DNA of 64,000 nt from Pseudomonas sp. DG56-2 (GTDB lineage: Bacteria > Pseudomonadota > Gammaproteobacteria > Pseudomonadales > Pseudomonadaceae): assembly GCF_004803755.1 (NCBI RefSeq), contig NZ_CP032311.1, positions 3,364,501-3,428,500 of the forward strand, given 5' to 3'. The notes under the pieces were generated by a model. The model saw only the letters and a list, made by a program, of their open reading frames with translations, was not told the DNA's origin and did no database searches. Shown here one piece after another: positions 18,373 through 26,436 of this stretch. The position numbers were made by a program, and so were the translations under genes. How positions within the stretch are numbered: the stretch's first letter is position 1; the number at the start of each line of letters is the position of its first letter.

Positions 18373-18482
18373 TCGAACGAGGAAACAACGTGGAGAGTCG
18401 CTTCAATGACGATGCTGGCGTCGTTCATTGAATGAGGGAGCAGGTTCGGTAAAATTTTTTTACCGGATTACAGAAAATTCAT

Positions 18483-18510
18483 TTGACTTGCAAATGATAA
18501 CGATTATTAT
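18483..18510 (+). promoter_or_regulatory. prrF promoter overlapped by a Fur box
   Basis: TTGACT (-35, 18483-18488) and TATTAT (-10, 18505-18510) are 16 bases apart and place the start near 18518. A Fur box, TGATAACGATTATTA (18495-18509), has two mismatches to the 7-1-7 consensus and covers the spacer and -10, so iron-loaded Fur should block this promoter. Confidence 0.85.
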
Positions 18511-18518
18511 TGCTCACA

Positions 18519-18633
18519 ACTGGTCGCGAGACTGGTTGGATAAACTGAAAGCCCTTAGGTCGGACTCTCAGATTATCTCCTCATCAGGCTAATCACGGTT
18601 TTTGACCCGGCTTTTTGCCGGGTCTTTTTTTTT
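18519..18633 (+). ncRNA. prrF: PrrF iron-responsive small RNA
   Basis: The segment reproduces the PrrF sRNA of pseudomonads as I remember it. It has a 5' hairpin (ACTGGTC, GCGA loop, GACTGGT, with two G-U pairs), the conserved seed region CTCAGATTATCTCCTCATCA (18567-18586) and an intrinsic terminator. PrrF is made under iron starvation when Fur leaves the promoter. With Hfq it represses mRNAs of non-essential iron proteins such as superoxide dismutase and TCA enzymes. P. aeruginosa has two copies in tandem; only one is seen here, as in other species where the second copy is elsewhere. Confidence 0.93.
18604..18633 (+). terminator. Rho-independent terminator of prrF
   Basis: GACCCGGC-TTTTT-GCCGGGTC followed by nine T residues is a near-ideal intrinsic terminator and forms the 3' end of PrrF. 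Confidence 0.95.
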
Positions 18634-18738
18634 GGCTCTTCAGGCTAATGAAGGCGGGTGTTGCTTGAATGGCCGCGATGATAGCAAATGAATGTCGCAG
18701 GGTGAAGCGTGTAACAGCGCTTTGCAGAATTAGCACTT

Positions 18739-18751
18739 GAGAATCAATCTC
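18739..18751. promoter_or_regulatory. Second Fur-like box, upstream of the sigma4-FecR gene
   Basis: GAGAATCAATCTC is an inverted repeat with one mismatch to the GAGAAT-n-ATTCTC core found in many Fur boxes. It lies about 70 bases before the start at 18818, so the chimeric gene may also be iron-repressed. Confidence 0.45.
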
Positions 18752-18817
18752 GTTAAGATTAAGCTGTTGTCGCGTCAAGGAGGACGCCCCCTCCCCCATC
18801 TCGCAAGGAGCTTATAC

Positions 18818-19330
18818 ATGACCCGTCTGCTGCTGCCCCTTGAGCATCATCCGCAGGCCCAGAACATCGCTGACAGTTCGGTGCTGGAGCAATTGAAAAG
18901 GCTGCCACGCCGCGTCCAGCAGGTCTTGCTCCTCAGTCGCCTCGATCAGTTGAGTTTTGCCGCCATCGCCGAGCGCCTGGAACTGCCTGCGCTTACCGTG
19001 GAGCGCCACATGAACCAGGCCCTGCAGAGCGTTCGCCACGAGCATGACGCCGTAGCGAGCACCGCTGGCCAATGGTACGTACGCCTGCAGAGCCCACAAG
19101 TGACCGCCAGTGAACGCATCGACTTTCGCCGCTGGCTCGACTCTGACGCCGCACACCGTGAAGCGTTCCACGCCACTGAACTGCGTTGGCGATCACTGCT
19201 GGCCCCAGCCAGGCAACTGGGCCACGACGGCTGGTATCGCCAGCCTCGGGCGGCGTTAACGGTAGGTGGCTGCTCGGTCGCCATCGGCCTGGCCCTGGCA
19301 GCCATGGCAGCGATTGGTTTCTGGTCGTGA
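18818..19330 (+). CDS. Chimera of ECF sigma region 4 and FecR N-terminal (DUF4880) domain
   Basis: 170 residues. Residues 20-72 (VLEQLKRLPRRVQQVLLLSR, LSFAAIAERLELPALTVERHM) match sigma-70 region 4 of FecI-type ECF factors, which recognises the -35 element. Residues 83-127 (AGQWYVRLQSPQ, RIDFRRWLDSDAAHREAFH) match the FecR N-terminal cytoplasmic anti-sigma domain. A transmembrane helix follows at 146-168 and the protein stops there, with no periplasmic signalling domain. Sigma region 2 (-10 binding, core contact) is missing, and no FecA receptor gene is nearby. A strong AAGGAG site precedes the ATG. The protein might tether or titrate a sigma/anti-sigma system; its role is unknown. It lies just after PrrF with a possible Fur box. 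Confidence 0.85.
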   Translation: MTRLLLPLEHHPQAQNIADSSVLEQLKRLPRRVQQVLLLSRLDQLSFAAIAERLELPALTVERHMNQALQSVRHEHDAVASTAGQWYVRLQSPQVTASERIDFRRWLDSDAAHREAFHATELRWRSLLAPARQLGHDGWYRQPRAALTVGGCSVAIGLALAAMAAIGFWS

Positions 19331-19378
19331 GCCAGGCGTGTAGAGTTAGGCTCACAACAACTCTACAGGAGCCTGGTG

Positions 19379-20527
19379 ATGACCGTGACGCTGTCTACCC
19401 TGCACATCGATTGCGACTTCGATTCCGGTAACATTCTCATCAACGATGCCAGTGACCCGCGACGCACGCGCCTGGCGATTCGCCCTGACACCTGCAGCGA
19501 ACATTTCCAGTGGTTCCACTTCAAGGTCAGCGGCCTGACTCCAGGCCAGCAACATACGTTCATCCTGGAGAACGCTGGCCAGTCCTCCTACAAGAATGCC
19601 TGGGCGGGCTATCAGGCCGTTGCCTCCTATGATCAACAACACTGGTTTCGCGTCCCAACCCAGTTCGACGGCAAGGCACTGAGCTTTGATCTGCAGGCCG
19701 AACAGCCCCAGGCCTGGTTCGCCTATTTCGAACCCTACACCCGCGCCCGTCACAACCAACTGATCGAACGCGCAATCAGTCTGCCTGGCGTGGAGTTGCT
19801 GGCAACAGGCCGCAGCCTCGATGGCCGCGACATTCCCCTGCTGCGTGCCGGCGACGGGGCCACGGGCAAACGCAAGATCTGGATCATCGCCCAGCAACAT
19901 CCGGGCGAGCATATGGCGCAATGGTTCATGGAAGGCGTAATCGACCGGCTGCAGCATAACGATCCAACCGTGCAAGCCCTGCTCGAACACGCCGACGTGT
20001 ATCTGATTCCCAATATGAACCCGGACGGCGCCTTCCGCGGCCACTTGCGCACCAATGCCGCAGGCCAGGACCTCAACCGCGCCTGGCAATCCGCCAACAC
20101 CGACAAGAGCCCCGAGGTACTTTTCGCCCAGATGCAGATGAAACAACAGGGCGTCGATATGTTCCTCGATGTGCACGGCGACGAGGAAATCCCCCATGTA
20201 TTCACCGCAGGCTGCGAAGGCAACCCAGGTTTCACCCCGCGCCTTGCCGAACTGGAAAAAACCTTCCGCGACAACTTGTGCAAACGCACCGTCGACTTCC
20301 AACAGGTACAAGGGTATCCGCGCTCTGCGCCAGGCCAGGCTAATCTGACCCTGGGCGCCAACAGTGTCGGCCAGAGCTTTGATTGCCTGTCGCTGACCCT
20401 GGAGATGCCATTCAAGGATCACGACGACGCCCCCAACCCGGAAACCGGCTGGAACGGCCTGCGTTCGCGAGAACTGGCCAGCGCCGTGCTGGATGTGCTT
20501 GGGCAAATGGTCGAACGCCTGCGTTAA
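19379..20527 (+). CDS. M14-family zinc carboxypeptidase (cytosolic CCP-like)
   Basis: A 382-residue soluble protein without signal peptide. The N-terminal beta domain (about 1-120, with FQWFHFKVSG and YKNAWAGYQAV) precedes the peptidase domain, as in the cytosolic carboxypeptidase (AGBL/CCP) branch of M14. The zinc ligands are in QQHPGEHMAQW (HxxE) and the later His in LDVHGDEEIPH; LTLEMPFK likely carries the catalytic Glu. The preferred substrate in bacteria is unknown. Start ATG with AGGAG seven bases upstream; a GTG three bases earlier is too close to it. It follows the sigma4-FecR chimera by 48 bases. Confidence 0.88.
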   Translation: MTVTLSTLHIDCDFDSGNILINDASDPRRTRLAIRPDTCSEHFQWFHFKVSGLTPGQQHTFILENAGQSSYKNAWAGYQAVASYDQQHWFRVPTQFDGKALSFDLQAEQPQAWFAYFEPYTRARHNQLIERAISLPGVELLATGRSLDGRDIPLLRAGDGATGKRKIWIIAQQHPGEHMAQWFMEGVIDRLQHNDPTVQALLEHADVYLIPNMNPDGAFRGHLRTNAAGQDLNRAWQSANTDKSPEVLFAQMQMKQQGVDMFLDVHGDEEIPHVFTAGCEGNPGFTPRLAELEKTFRDNLCKRTVDFQQVQGYPRSAPGQANLTLGANSVGQSFDCLSLTLEMPFKDHDDAPNPETGWNGLRSRELASAVLDVLGQMVERLR

Positions 20528-20545
20528 GGCGCGGCAACCACTGCT

Positions 20546-21043
20546 TCAGACGTGACCATGGGCCTTGTGCTTAAGCCTCTCGGTGTCGACCCGCACGAAC
20601 ACCGAGTCGGCACTCACGGTCAGTACATCATCGGCCCAGACCTCACAGACAACCCGACTCTTGCGCCCTACCTCGCCTTCGACCCGGGCTTTGAGCAGCA
20701 GCTCGACGCCCATGGGCGTGGGCTTGAGGTAGGTCAGGTTCAATTGCCCGGTCACACAATCGATACGAGGCAAGCTCCCCGGCTCGCGCCCTTCAGCGCG
20801 GTAGTGATAGGCCATGGCAGTCCAGTTGGAATGGCAATCGACCAGCATGGCCAGTAGTCCACCGTAGACCAGCCCCGGCCAGCCGAGAAAGGTGCTGTCG
20901 GGCGAATGCCGACAGATCAGGTGAATACCGTCCTCATGCCAATGGCTTTGCAGGTGCAGGCCACTGGGATGGGAGCAGCCGCAGCCATAGCAGACGCCCT
21001 CGGGGGCGGCCAGTTCCTGAACGGATAGCAGAGCGTTGTTCAT
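20546..21043 (-). CDS. Hotdog-fold thioesterase (PaaI-like)
   Basis: 165 residues. The hotdog-fold core appears as GWPGLVYGGLLAMLVDCHSNWTAMAYHY (HGG-like turn altered to YGG) and GQLNLTYLKPTPMGVELLLKARV. A CYGCGCSHPSGLHL segment lies at the N-terminus, typical of a PaaI subgroup with conserved cysteines. It probably hydrolyses an acyl-CoA, but the substrate cannot be read from sequence. The ATG at 21043 has AGGAAG upstream. It converges with the carboxypeptidase gene. Confidence 0.82.
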   Translation of the reverse strand: MNNALLSVQELAAPEGVCYGCGCSHPSGLHLQSHWHEDGIHLICRHSPDSTFLGWPGLVYGGLLAMLVDCHSNWTAMAYHYRAEGREPGSLPRIDCVTGQLNLTYLKPTPMGVELLLKARVEGEVGRKSRVVCEVWADDVLTVSADSVFVRVDTERLKHKAHGHV

Positions 21044-21101
21044 AAGCTTCCTGGTTGTCTGTATTGGAGGGAAAGCCAGGCTGATAGTACCGCTGTGCAA
21101 C

Positions 21102-21134
21102 GCAAAAGCCCATGAACAGGTCATGGGCTTTTGC
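21102..21134 (-). terminator. Intrinsic terminator after gabP
   Basis: GCAAAAGCCCATGA and TCATGGGCTTTTGC form a perfect 14-base stem with a 5-base loop, 19 bases after the permease stop. Read on the minus strand it ends in GGGCTTTTGC, a short U tract. The symmetric sequence could work in both directions. Confidence 0.8.
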
Positions 21135-21152
21135 ACACTGCACAGGTGCGCA

Positions 21153-22565
21153 CTAGACGCTGCCGCCTGGTGTCAGTGACCGATCTGAAAGGTCATTGGC
21201 AACGGCTTTGCGACGGCTCAGGGAAATCAACAAGATCGCCAGGGTCACACCCGCGGTCATCAAGGTTTCGTAGCGGTAGGCTGGGCTGATCAACATGTAG
21301 CCCAGCACGGTCACGTTCAAGCCGATCACCAGCCAGGTCAACCATGGGAACAGCCACATCTTGAACGCAAGCTCGGTGCCTTGACGATCAGTGATGGCGC
21401 GCATGCGCAGTTGCGATACGGCGATAACCAGGTACACCAGCAGCGCAATGGCGCCTGTGGTCGAGAGCAAGAAACCGAAGACTTTGCCGGGGAACACATA
21501 GTTGACCAGGCAACCGGCAAACCCGGCAAAGGTCGAGAGTATTACTGCTACGGTGGGCACGCCATTACCAGAAATGCGCTTGGTCATGGGCAGTGCTTCA
21601 CCCCGAGCGCCAAGCGAGTAAAGCATCCGCGAAGCCGTATAGAGGCCCGAGTTCATGCAACTGGTCACGGCGACCAGCACCACCAGGTCGACCAACATTT
21701 TGGCCCCCGGCACGTTGAGCACCTCTAGTACACGCTGGAAGGAACCCACGGCCTTGAGCTGCGGATCGTTCCAGGCCACCAGCGAGACGATGAAGAAGAT
21801 CGAGACGATATAGAAGATGGCGATGCGGTAGACCACCAGGTTTGTAGCCTTGCGGATTTTCTCCTTGGGGTTCTCGGTTTCGTCCGCGGCAATGGTGACG
21901 ATTTCAGCGCCGAAGAACGAGAAAATAGTGATCAACACCCCTCCCAGCACGGCACCGAAACCATTGGGCATGAAACCGCCGTTGGCCCAAAGCTGGCCGA
22001 CACCGGAGGTGTTTTGCGCCATCGGCCAGACACCGAACACGGCCAGGGTGCAGACAACAATGAATGCCAGGATGGCTATCACTTTGATCAGCGCGAACCA
22101 GTATTCGAACTCACCAAAGTTCTTCACGCTGATCAGGTTGGTGCATGACAGCACGATCATGACCAGGAAGGCGAACAACCAGGAAGGCACGCCGGGAAAA
22201 TAAGCATGCAGGATGTCGGCGCCAGCAATCGCTTCCACCGGGATGATCAGCACCCAGAACCACCAGTACAGCCAGCCAATGGTAAAGCCCGCCCAAGGAC
22301 CGATGGCCTGGCTTGCGTAAGTGGAGAAGGAGCCACTGTTCGGGTTGGCAATGGCCATTTCACCGAGCATGCGCATGACCAGCAACACCAGCACGCCGGT
22401 CATGGCGTAGGAAATGAGAATGGCGGGGCCCGCCGTTGCGATGGCGGTGGAGGAACCAATGAACAACCCGGCACCGATAATGCCGGCGATGGAAATCATC
22501 GACACCTGACGGGATGTCAATCCGTGCTGCAGCGAACGCTGTTTCTTTTGTTGTAGCGATGCCAT
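21153..22565 (-). CDS. gabP: Amino-acid permease of the GABA permease type
   Basis: A 470-residue, roughly 12-helix inner-membrane transporter of the APC superfamily (AAT family). It resembles E. coli GabP throughout: SIAGIIGAGLFIGSS, NSGSFSTYA, GWLYWWFWVLIIPVEA, SVKNFGEFEYWFALIKVIAILAF, FMPNGFGAVLGG, VTSCMNSGLYTASRMLYSL and AIALLVYLVIAVSQLRMR. Import of 4-aminobutyrate or a related omega-amino acid by proton symport is likely. The ATG at 22565 has GAGG upstream; a TTG two codons earlier is an alternative. It is divergent from a LysR gene and near a GABA-type transaminase, which supports the substrate. Confidence 0.85.
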   Translation of the reverse strand: MASLQQKKQRSLQHGLTSRQVSMISIAGIIGAGLFIGSSTAIATAGPAILISYAMTGVLVLLVMRMLGEMAIANPNSGSFSTYASQAIGPWAGFTIGWLYWWFWVLIIPVEAIAGADILHAYFPGVPSWLFAFLVMIVLSCTNLISVKNFGEFEYWFALIKVIAILAFIVVCTLAVFGVWPMAQNTSGVGQLWANGGFMPNGFGAVLGGVLITIFSFFGAEIVTIAADETENPKEKIRKATNLVVYRIAIFYIVSIFFIVSLVAWNDPQLKAVGSFQRVLEVLNVPGAKMLVDLVVLVAVTSCMNSGLYTASRMLYSLGARGEALPMTKRISGNGVPTVAVILSTFAGFAGCLVNYVFPGKVFGFLLSTTGAIALLVYLVIAVSQLRMRAITDRQGTELAFKMWLFPWLTWLVIGLNVTVLGYMLISPAYRYETLMTAGVTLAILLISLSRRKAVANDLSDRSLTPGGSV

Positions 22566-22911
22566 GTTCAACCCTCAACTGGGTATGTCGCTGCCTAGCA
22601 GGAGCAGTCGACAGGGTTAGAGCAGAAATTATTATTTTAAAGGTGGCGATTTTAATTATCGAAGGCTCGTCCCACGCCGTAGAAAGTTCAAAAACCGCAA
22701 GAATTCATTCAGTTAAACATTAACTTTCAAGCACACAAACGCGGCCCGTTAGTTTCCGCGGCTAGACTGTTTCGCTTACTGTTAATTTCAGTTGAAATCC
22801 TTGACCCGGATCAGTATTAATCTATACGACCGACACTCACAAACGACCTTTTAGAAAAACATAATTCCTCGAAGGAATGACCTCACGCTTTTTTCGCCGG
22901 ATCACTTGACC
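22566..22911. other. 346-base divergent regulatory gap, gabP/LysR
   Basis: The gap separates divergent gabP and the LysR gene and is AT-rich relative to its surroundings. It contains short inverted repeats, for example GTTAAACATTAAC (22711-22723) and TTTCAGTTGAAA (22786-22797), which are possible LysR-type sites. I see no sigma-54 promoter, RNA gene or open frame with a ribosome site. Confidence 0.5.
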
Positions 22912-23829
22912 ATGTCCAAACGCCTGATGCCCTCGACCACCGCCCTGCAGTGCTTTGAAGCTGCCGCCCGGCACCTGAGCTTCACACGGGCAGCGCAAGA
23001 GCTGCACCTGACCCAGAGCGCAGTGAGCAAACAAGTTGCGCAACTGGAGGAGATGCTCAGCCACCCATTGTTCCAACGCATTCGCCGGCGCCTACACCTG
23101 ACACCGGCCGGCGCCCTGTACCTGGCGCAGGTGAACAAAATTCTCGTCCAACTGGATATCTCCAGCCGCTACATCCTCAGCTACGGCGGCGAGACCGAAG
23201 TGCTGCGCATCGCAACCCAACCGACCTTCGGCGAACGCTGGCTGGTCCCCAACCTCAAAGGTTTCGGCGAGCGCCACCCGCGAATTCACCTGGATGTTCG
23301 CAATGCGCTGGAACCCTTTGACCTGGTCCAGGCCAAGGCTGACATCGCCTTTTTCTTCGGTCAGGGCACCTGGCCAGGGGCAACCTGCATTGAGTTGTTC
23401 AACGAGAACGTGGTGCCCGTATGCTCACCACAACTGCTCGCGCGGCATGCTTTTGCCAGTGCCAGCACGCTCACCGCGCAGCGTCTGCTGCAATGCACCT
23501 CGCGGCCGGAAGCCTGGCACGAATGGTTCAACGACCAGGGTCTGCACAGCGAAAACAGCTACCATGGCCCGCGCTTCGACACTTTTTCCATGTGTATACG
23601 TGCCGCCCAGGCAGGCTGCGGCATTGCTCTGATTCCGCATTATCTGGTGGCCGAGGAACTGACCGAGGGCAAATTGGTACTCGCCTGGCAACACGCCAAG
23701 CCTAGCGAGGGATCCCACTTTCTCGCGCACGCCGAACACGCTGCCGAAGTCCCCAAGGTGCGAGCGTTTGTGCAGTGGATCCGCGAGCGCGTAAGGCAAC
23801 AAGCAATACTTTCAGAATTTCAGGAATAA
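22912..23829 (+). CDS. LysR-family transcriptional regulator (GcvA-like)
   Basis: 305 residues. The N-terminal winged helix-turn-helix at 8-66 (ALQCFEAAARHLSFTRAAQELHLTQSAVSKQVAQLE) is followed by a type 2 periplasmic-binding-like effector domain (about 90-295). The ATG at 22912 opens the annotated frame; upstream TTG codons are less likely. It is divergent from gabP and 80 bases upstream of the transaminase gene, so it probably regulates this omega-amino-acid cluster. The ligand is unknown. Confidence 0.88.
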   Translation: MSKRLMPSTTALQCFEAAARHLSFTRAAQELHLTQSAVSKQVAQLEEMLSHPLFQRIRRRLHLTPAGALYLAQVNKILVQLDISSRYILSYGGETEVLRIATQPTFGERWLVPNLKGFGERHPRIHLDVRNALEPFDLVQAKADIAFFFGQGTWPGATCIELFNENVVPVCSPQLLARHAFASASTLTAQRLLQCTSRPEAWHEWFNDQGLHSENSYHGPRFDTFSMCIRAAQAGCGIALIPHYLVAEELTEGKLVLAWQHAKPSEGSHFLAHAEHAAEVPKVRAFVQWIRERVRQQAILSEFQE

Positions 23830-23909
23830 CCGCAATCGTTTAATTCGTTTGCGCTCAGTGCTGCGGTGTCGCTTATATATCAACTTAACTTGCCGGAGCC
23901 CGCGCGCAC

Positions 23910-25160
23910 ATGAGTCACGAATATATCAGCCAGTCCATTTCCGTAGTTCACCCGATCACCGTGTCGCACGGCAAAAATGCGGAAGTGTGGGACAGCAACG
24001 GCAAACGCTATATTGATTTTGTCGCAGGTATAGGCGTGTTGAACCTGGGCCATTGCAACCCAAGCATTGTCGCAGCCATCCAGGATCAAGCTACGCGACT
24101 CACTCACTATGCGTTCAATGCTGCCGGGCACCAGCCGTACATTGACTTGATGGCGCGCCTAACGGACTTTGTACCGGTCTCCTACCGCGTAAGCGGCATG
24201 CTCACCAACAGCGGTGCTGAAGCGGCGGAGAACGCCCTGAAAATCGCCCGGGGCGCCACCGGCAAAACAGCGATCATCGCCTTCGATGGCGGCTTTCATG
24301 GGCGCACCCTGGCCACCTTGAACCTCAACGGCAAGGTCGCCCCTTACAAGCAACGGGTTGGCGTGCTTCCAGGACCGGTCTATCACCTGCCCTTCCCCAG
24401 CGTCGATACGGGTGTCAGCAGCGATCAGGCTCTGCAAGCACTGGAACGCCTGTTCAGTGTCGAAATCGATGTCAATGAAGTGGCTGCAGTGATTTTCGAA
24501 CCGGTCCAGGGCGAAGCTGGCTTCCTGGCCATGGAACCCGCATTTGCCCAGGCTTTGCGCGCTTTTTGCGATGCCCACGGGATCTTGATCATCATTGACG
24601 AGATCCAGTCAGGCTTTGGTCGAACCGGCCAGCGCTTCGCCTTCTCACGCCTGGGCATCGAGCCCGACCTGCTCCTGTTGGCCAAGAGTATCGCTGGCGG
24701 CATGCCGCTGGGCGCCGTGGTCGGGCGCAAGGACCTGCTAGACTGCCTGGCCAAAGGTGGCCTGGGAGGAACCTATTCAGGCAACCCGATGGCGTGCGCC
24801 GCGGCCCTGGCAACCCTGGATGCGATGACCGACAGCAACCTGGCCGATTGGGGCGAACTGCAGGAAAGTGCGATTGTCAGCCGCTACCAGCGTTGGAAAG
24901 CACAGCAACTCTCGCCCTATTTGGGTCGCCTGACCGGTACCGGCGCGATGCGCGGGATCGAACTGATCGACGCCAAGGGCGCGCCGGGCTCGGCGCAACT
25001 CAACCAATTGCTTGCCACTGCGCGGGATGCTGGGTTGCTGCTGATGCCGAGCGGCAAGGCGCGGCACATCATTCGCCTGCTGGCGCCACTGACCATTGAA
25101 CCTGAAGTACTGAACGAAGGCCTGGATATTCTCGAACGCTGCCTGGCGAATCTTGACTGA
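23910..25160 (+). CDS. gabT: Class III aminotransferase, 4-aminobutyrate transaminase type
   Basis: A 416-residue PLP enzyme. It has SGAEAAENALKIAR (phosphate binding), GGFHGRTLATL, FEPVQGEAGF, IIIDEIQSGFGRTG (Asp to the PLP ring) and Lys259 in LLLAKSIAGGMPLGAVVGR. It is close to GabT/PuuE, which move the amino group of GABA to 2-oxoglutarate. 5-Aminovalerate or another omega-amino acid is also possible. No succinate-semialdehyde dehydrogenase gene follows, so this is not the usual gabDT pair. ATG with CCGGAG upstream. It shares the region with gabP and the LysR regulator. Confidence 0.85.
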   Translation: MSHEYISQSISVVHPITVSHGKNAEVWDSNGKRYIDFVAGIGVLNLGHCNPSIVAAIQDQATRLTHYAFNAAGHQPYIDLMARLTDFVPVSYRVSGMLTNSGAEAAENALKIARGATGKTAIIAFDGGFHGRTLATLNLNGKVAPYKQRVGVLPGPVYHLPFPSVDTGVSSDQALQALERLFSVEIDVNEVAAVIFEPVQGEAGFLAMEPAFAQALRAFCDAHGILIIIDEIQSGFGRTGQRFAFSRLGIEPDLLLLAKSIAGGMPLGAVVGRKDLLDCLAKGGLGGTYSGNPMACAAALATLDAMTDSNLADWGELQESAIVSRYQRWKAQQLSPYLGRLTGTGAMRGIELIDAKGAPGSAQLNQLLATARDAGLLLMPSGKARHIIRLLAPLTIEPEVLNEGLDILERCLANLD

Positions 25161-25161
25161 T

Positions 25162-25410
25162 TCAGCCTGAAGGATGCCACCAGCGCTTGATCCGCGGCCA
25201 TACGCCTAGGCGAGAAAACTGAACAAGTGCCGGTTCTGCCGGCACCGGCAAGCGCTGCTCCCAGGAATCGATCGCCGCCTGCAACTCGGCATCATGACTC
25301 AGATGGTGTTCAACCTCGGGGCGCGGACCTGCCCCCAGCGAGCCAAGTTCGTACTCCAAAGCCAGCATATCGAATTCATCCTGGGAGTCGTTTTCAGGGT
25401 GGCCGTTCAT
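25162..25410 (-). CDS. Small protein resembling an anti-sigma factor N-terminal domain
   Basis: 82 residues from an ATG with GGGGAG eight bases upstream. EFDMLALEYELGSLGAGPRPEVEHHLSHDAELQAAIDSWEQRL follows the pattern of the N-terminal helical domain of RskA/ChrR-like anti-sigma factors (LAAEYVLGTL...RLAxDPxLxxAVxxWExRL). The rest of such proteins, the membrane helix and the periplasmic domain, is missing. It ends in a basic tail (RIKRWWHPSG). No ECF sigma gene is adjacent. It could be a free-standing sigma-binding domain or a remnant; the resemblance is from pattern memory. Confidence 0.6.
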   Translation of the reverse strand: MNGHPENDSQDEFDMLALEYELGSLGAGPRPEVEHHLSHDAELQAAIDSWEQRLPVPAEPALVQFSRLGVWPRIKRWWHPSG

Positions 25411-25521
25411 TTCATGCACTCCCCGCACAGCAACCGGACTTTGCCTGCAACCTACAGGATACGCCCCGCAACGATTGCCGTTCAGCGAGGGGATGAAGGG
25501 CTATCCGCCGCCCATTGATAC

Positions 25522-25809
25522 TTACAGGCCCAACTCTTCCGGGGTGAGCATGTCGCATTCAAAAGCGATCCAGCCGAACTCCAGCTCCGCATGGCCATTG
25601 ACGATTGGGCCATAGTAAGTGAGGCCGTTGTCCAGGGTTACACAGATGTGCGTCGGGTTGTCGGGGGCTGCCAGGGCGCCGGTGAAGTGGACCTTCTTCA
25701 GGGACTCGGTGACGGCTTCCAGGCCGATCTTGATCCCCGGGTTCTCGACCGCCTCGACATCATCGCGCTGCTCGGCGCTAACGGTCACGGTGGCTGTGTG
25801 TTTGTACAT
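25522..25809 (-). CDS. Conserved hypothetical protein, 95 residues
   Basis: The product starts MYKHTATVTVSAEQRDD and contains HICVTLDNGLTYYGPIVNG. It is acidic and soluble, with alternating beta-type segments and no cysteine pair or membrane helix. The ATG has GGAG seven bases upstream, strong support for translation. I do not recognise a family with a known role. It has its own short intergenic gap on both sides, so it is probably monocistronic. Confidence 0.7.
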   Translation of the reverse strand: MYKHTATVTVSAEQRDDVEAVENPGIKIGLEAVTESLKKVHFTGALAAPDNPTHICVTLDNGLTYYGPIVNGHAELEFGWIAFECDMLTPEELGL

Positions 25810-25965
25810 GCTTGAACTCCAACGGCGGATAGATCGGCGTCTGCTGACGCACGCGGGCGCCTAGGGTAATGGACTCTCATAGAAAAATCCCCTTCGCTTC
25901 GACATCCGGCACGGCCAAAGACTGGTATTGTGCGCCCCCCGCCAAGACTAATCAGGGAAAACACA

Positions 25966-26397
25966 TTGACTGCTGAACAACACCTGACCTCGGATCTTTT
26001 CGAAGTCGACAAGCGCCTGAGCCTCAAGCCCGTCGTGGACTTCAACACCTACCTGCAAAAAGCCTTCGGCGACGGCCCATGCCGCTGCAGCCGCTGCCAG
26101 GCTAGCGCTGGCGACGAAGCCGGGTACGAACATGCCCACACCTTCGAGCTGGCGGGGCAAACGCTGCATCGACGCTTTGCCACCACCTCGGGCAGTGATG
26201 TGCTGATGGTGCTCAAAAAAGCCTGGCTGTCGTACACCAAAGCCGACCTGGTAGTGCCGGGCGAGCTCGACCTGCAGACATTACGCGCCTTGGTCGAAGC
26301 GCAATTGCACAAGCGCCTGCTGCCACTGCTGCTGGCCAGCGGCCTGATTCGGGACATCGATGGAAAGCTGATGCTGCAGGTTCAGACCGGCGACTGA
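25966..26397 (+). CDS. Conserved hypothetical protein with CRCSRC motif
   Basis: 143 residues if the TTG at 25966 is the start; that codon has AGGGA at good spacing, whereas the in-frame GTG at 25930 has none. The sequence contains a cysteine cluster GPCRCSRCQAS near residues 38-46, a possible metal site, followed by alpha/beta sequence (TFELAGQTLHRRFATTSGSDVLMVLKKAWLSY). I cannot assign a function. It is flanked by genes on the opposite strand. Confidence 0.65.
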   Translation: MTAEQHLTSDLFEVDKRLSLKPVVDFNTYLQKAFGDGPCRCSRCQASAGDEAGYEHAHTFELAGQTLHRRFATTSGSDVLMVLKKAWLSYTKADLVVPGELDLQTLRALVEAQLHKRLLPLLLASGLIRDIDGKLMLQVQTGD

Positions 26398-26436
26398 GGG
26401 GACAACCCCGTACCTAGCGGTTGTAGTTGAGGGTGC

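Noticed and set aside
18373..18482. A possible second, tandem prrF copy upstream
   Set aside because: The conserved CTCAGATTATCTCC seed and the terminator occur only once; the upstream part has only short AT-rich and imperfect hairpins.
19352..20506. 384-codon frame opposite the M14 carboxypeptidase
   Set aside because: The plus strand has zinc motifs and a good ribosome site; the minus frame has neither.
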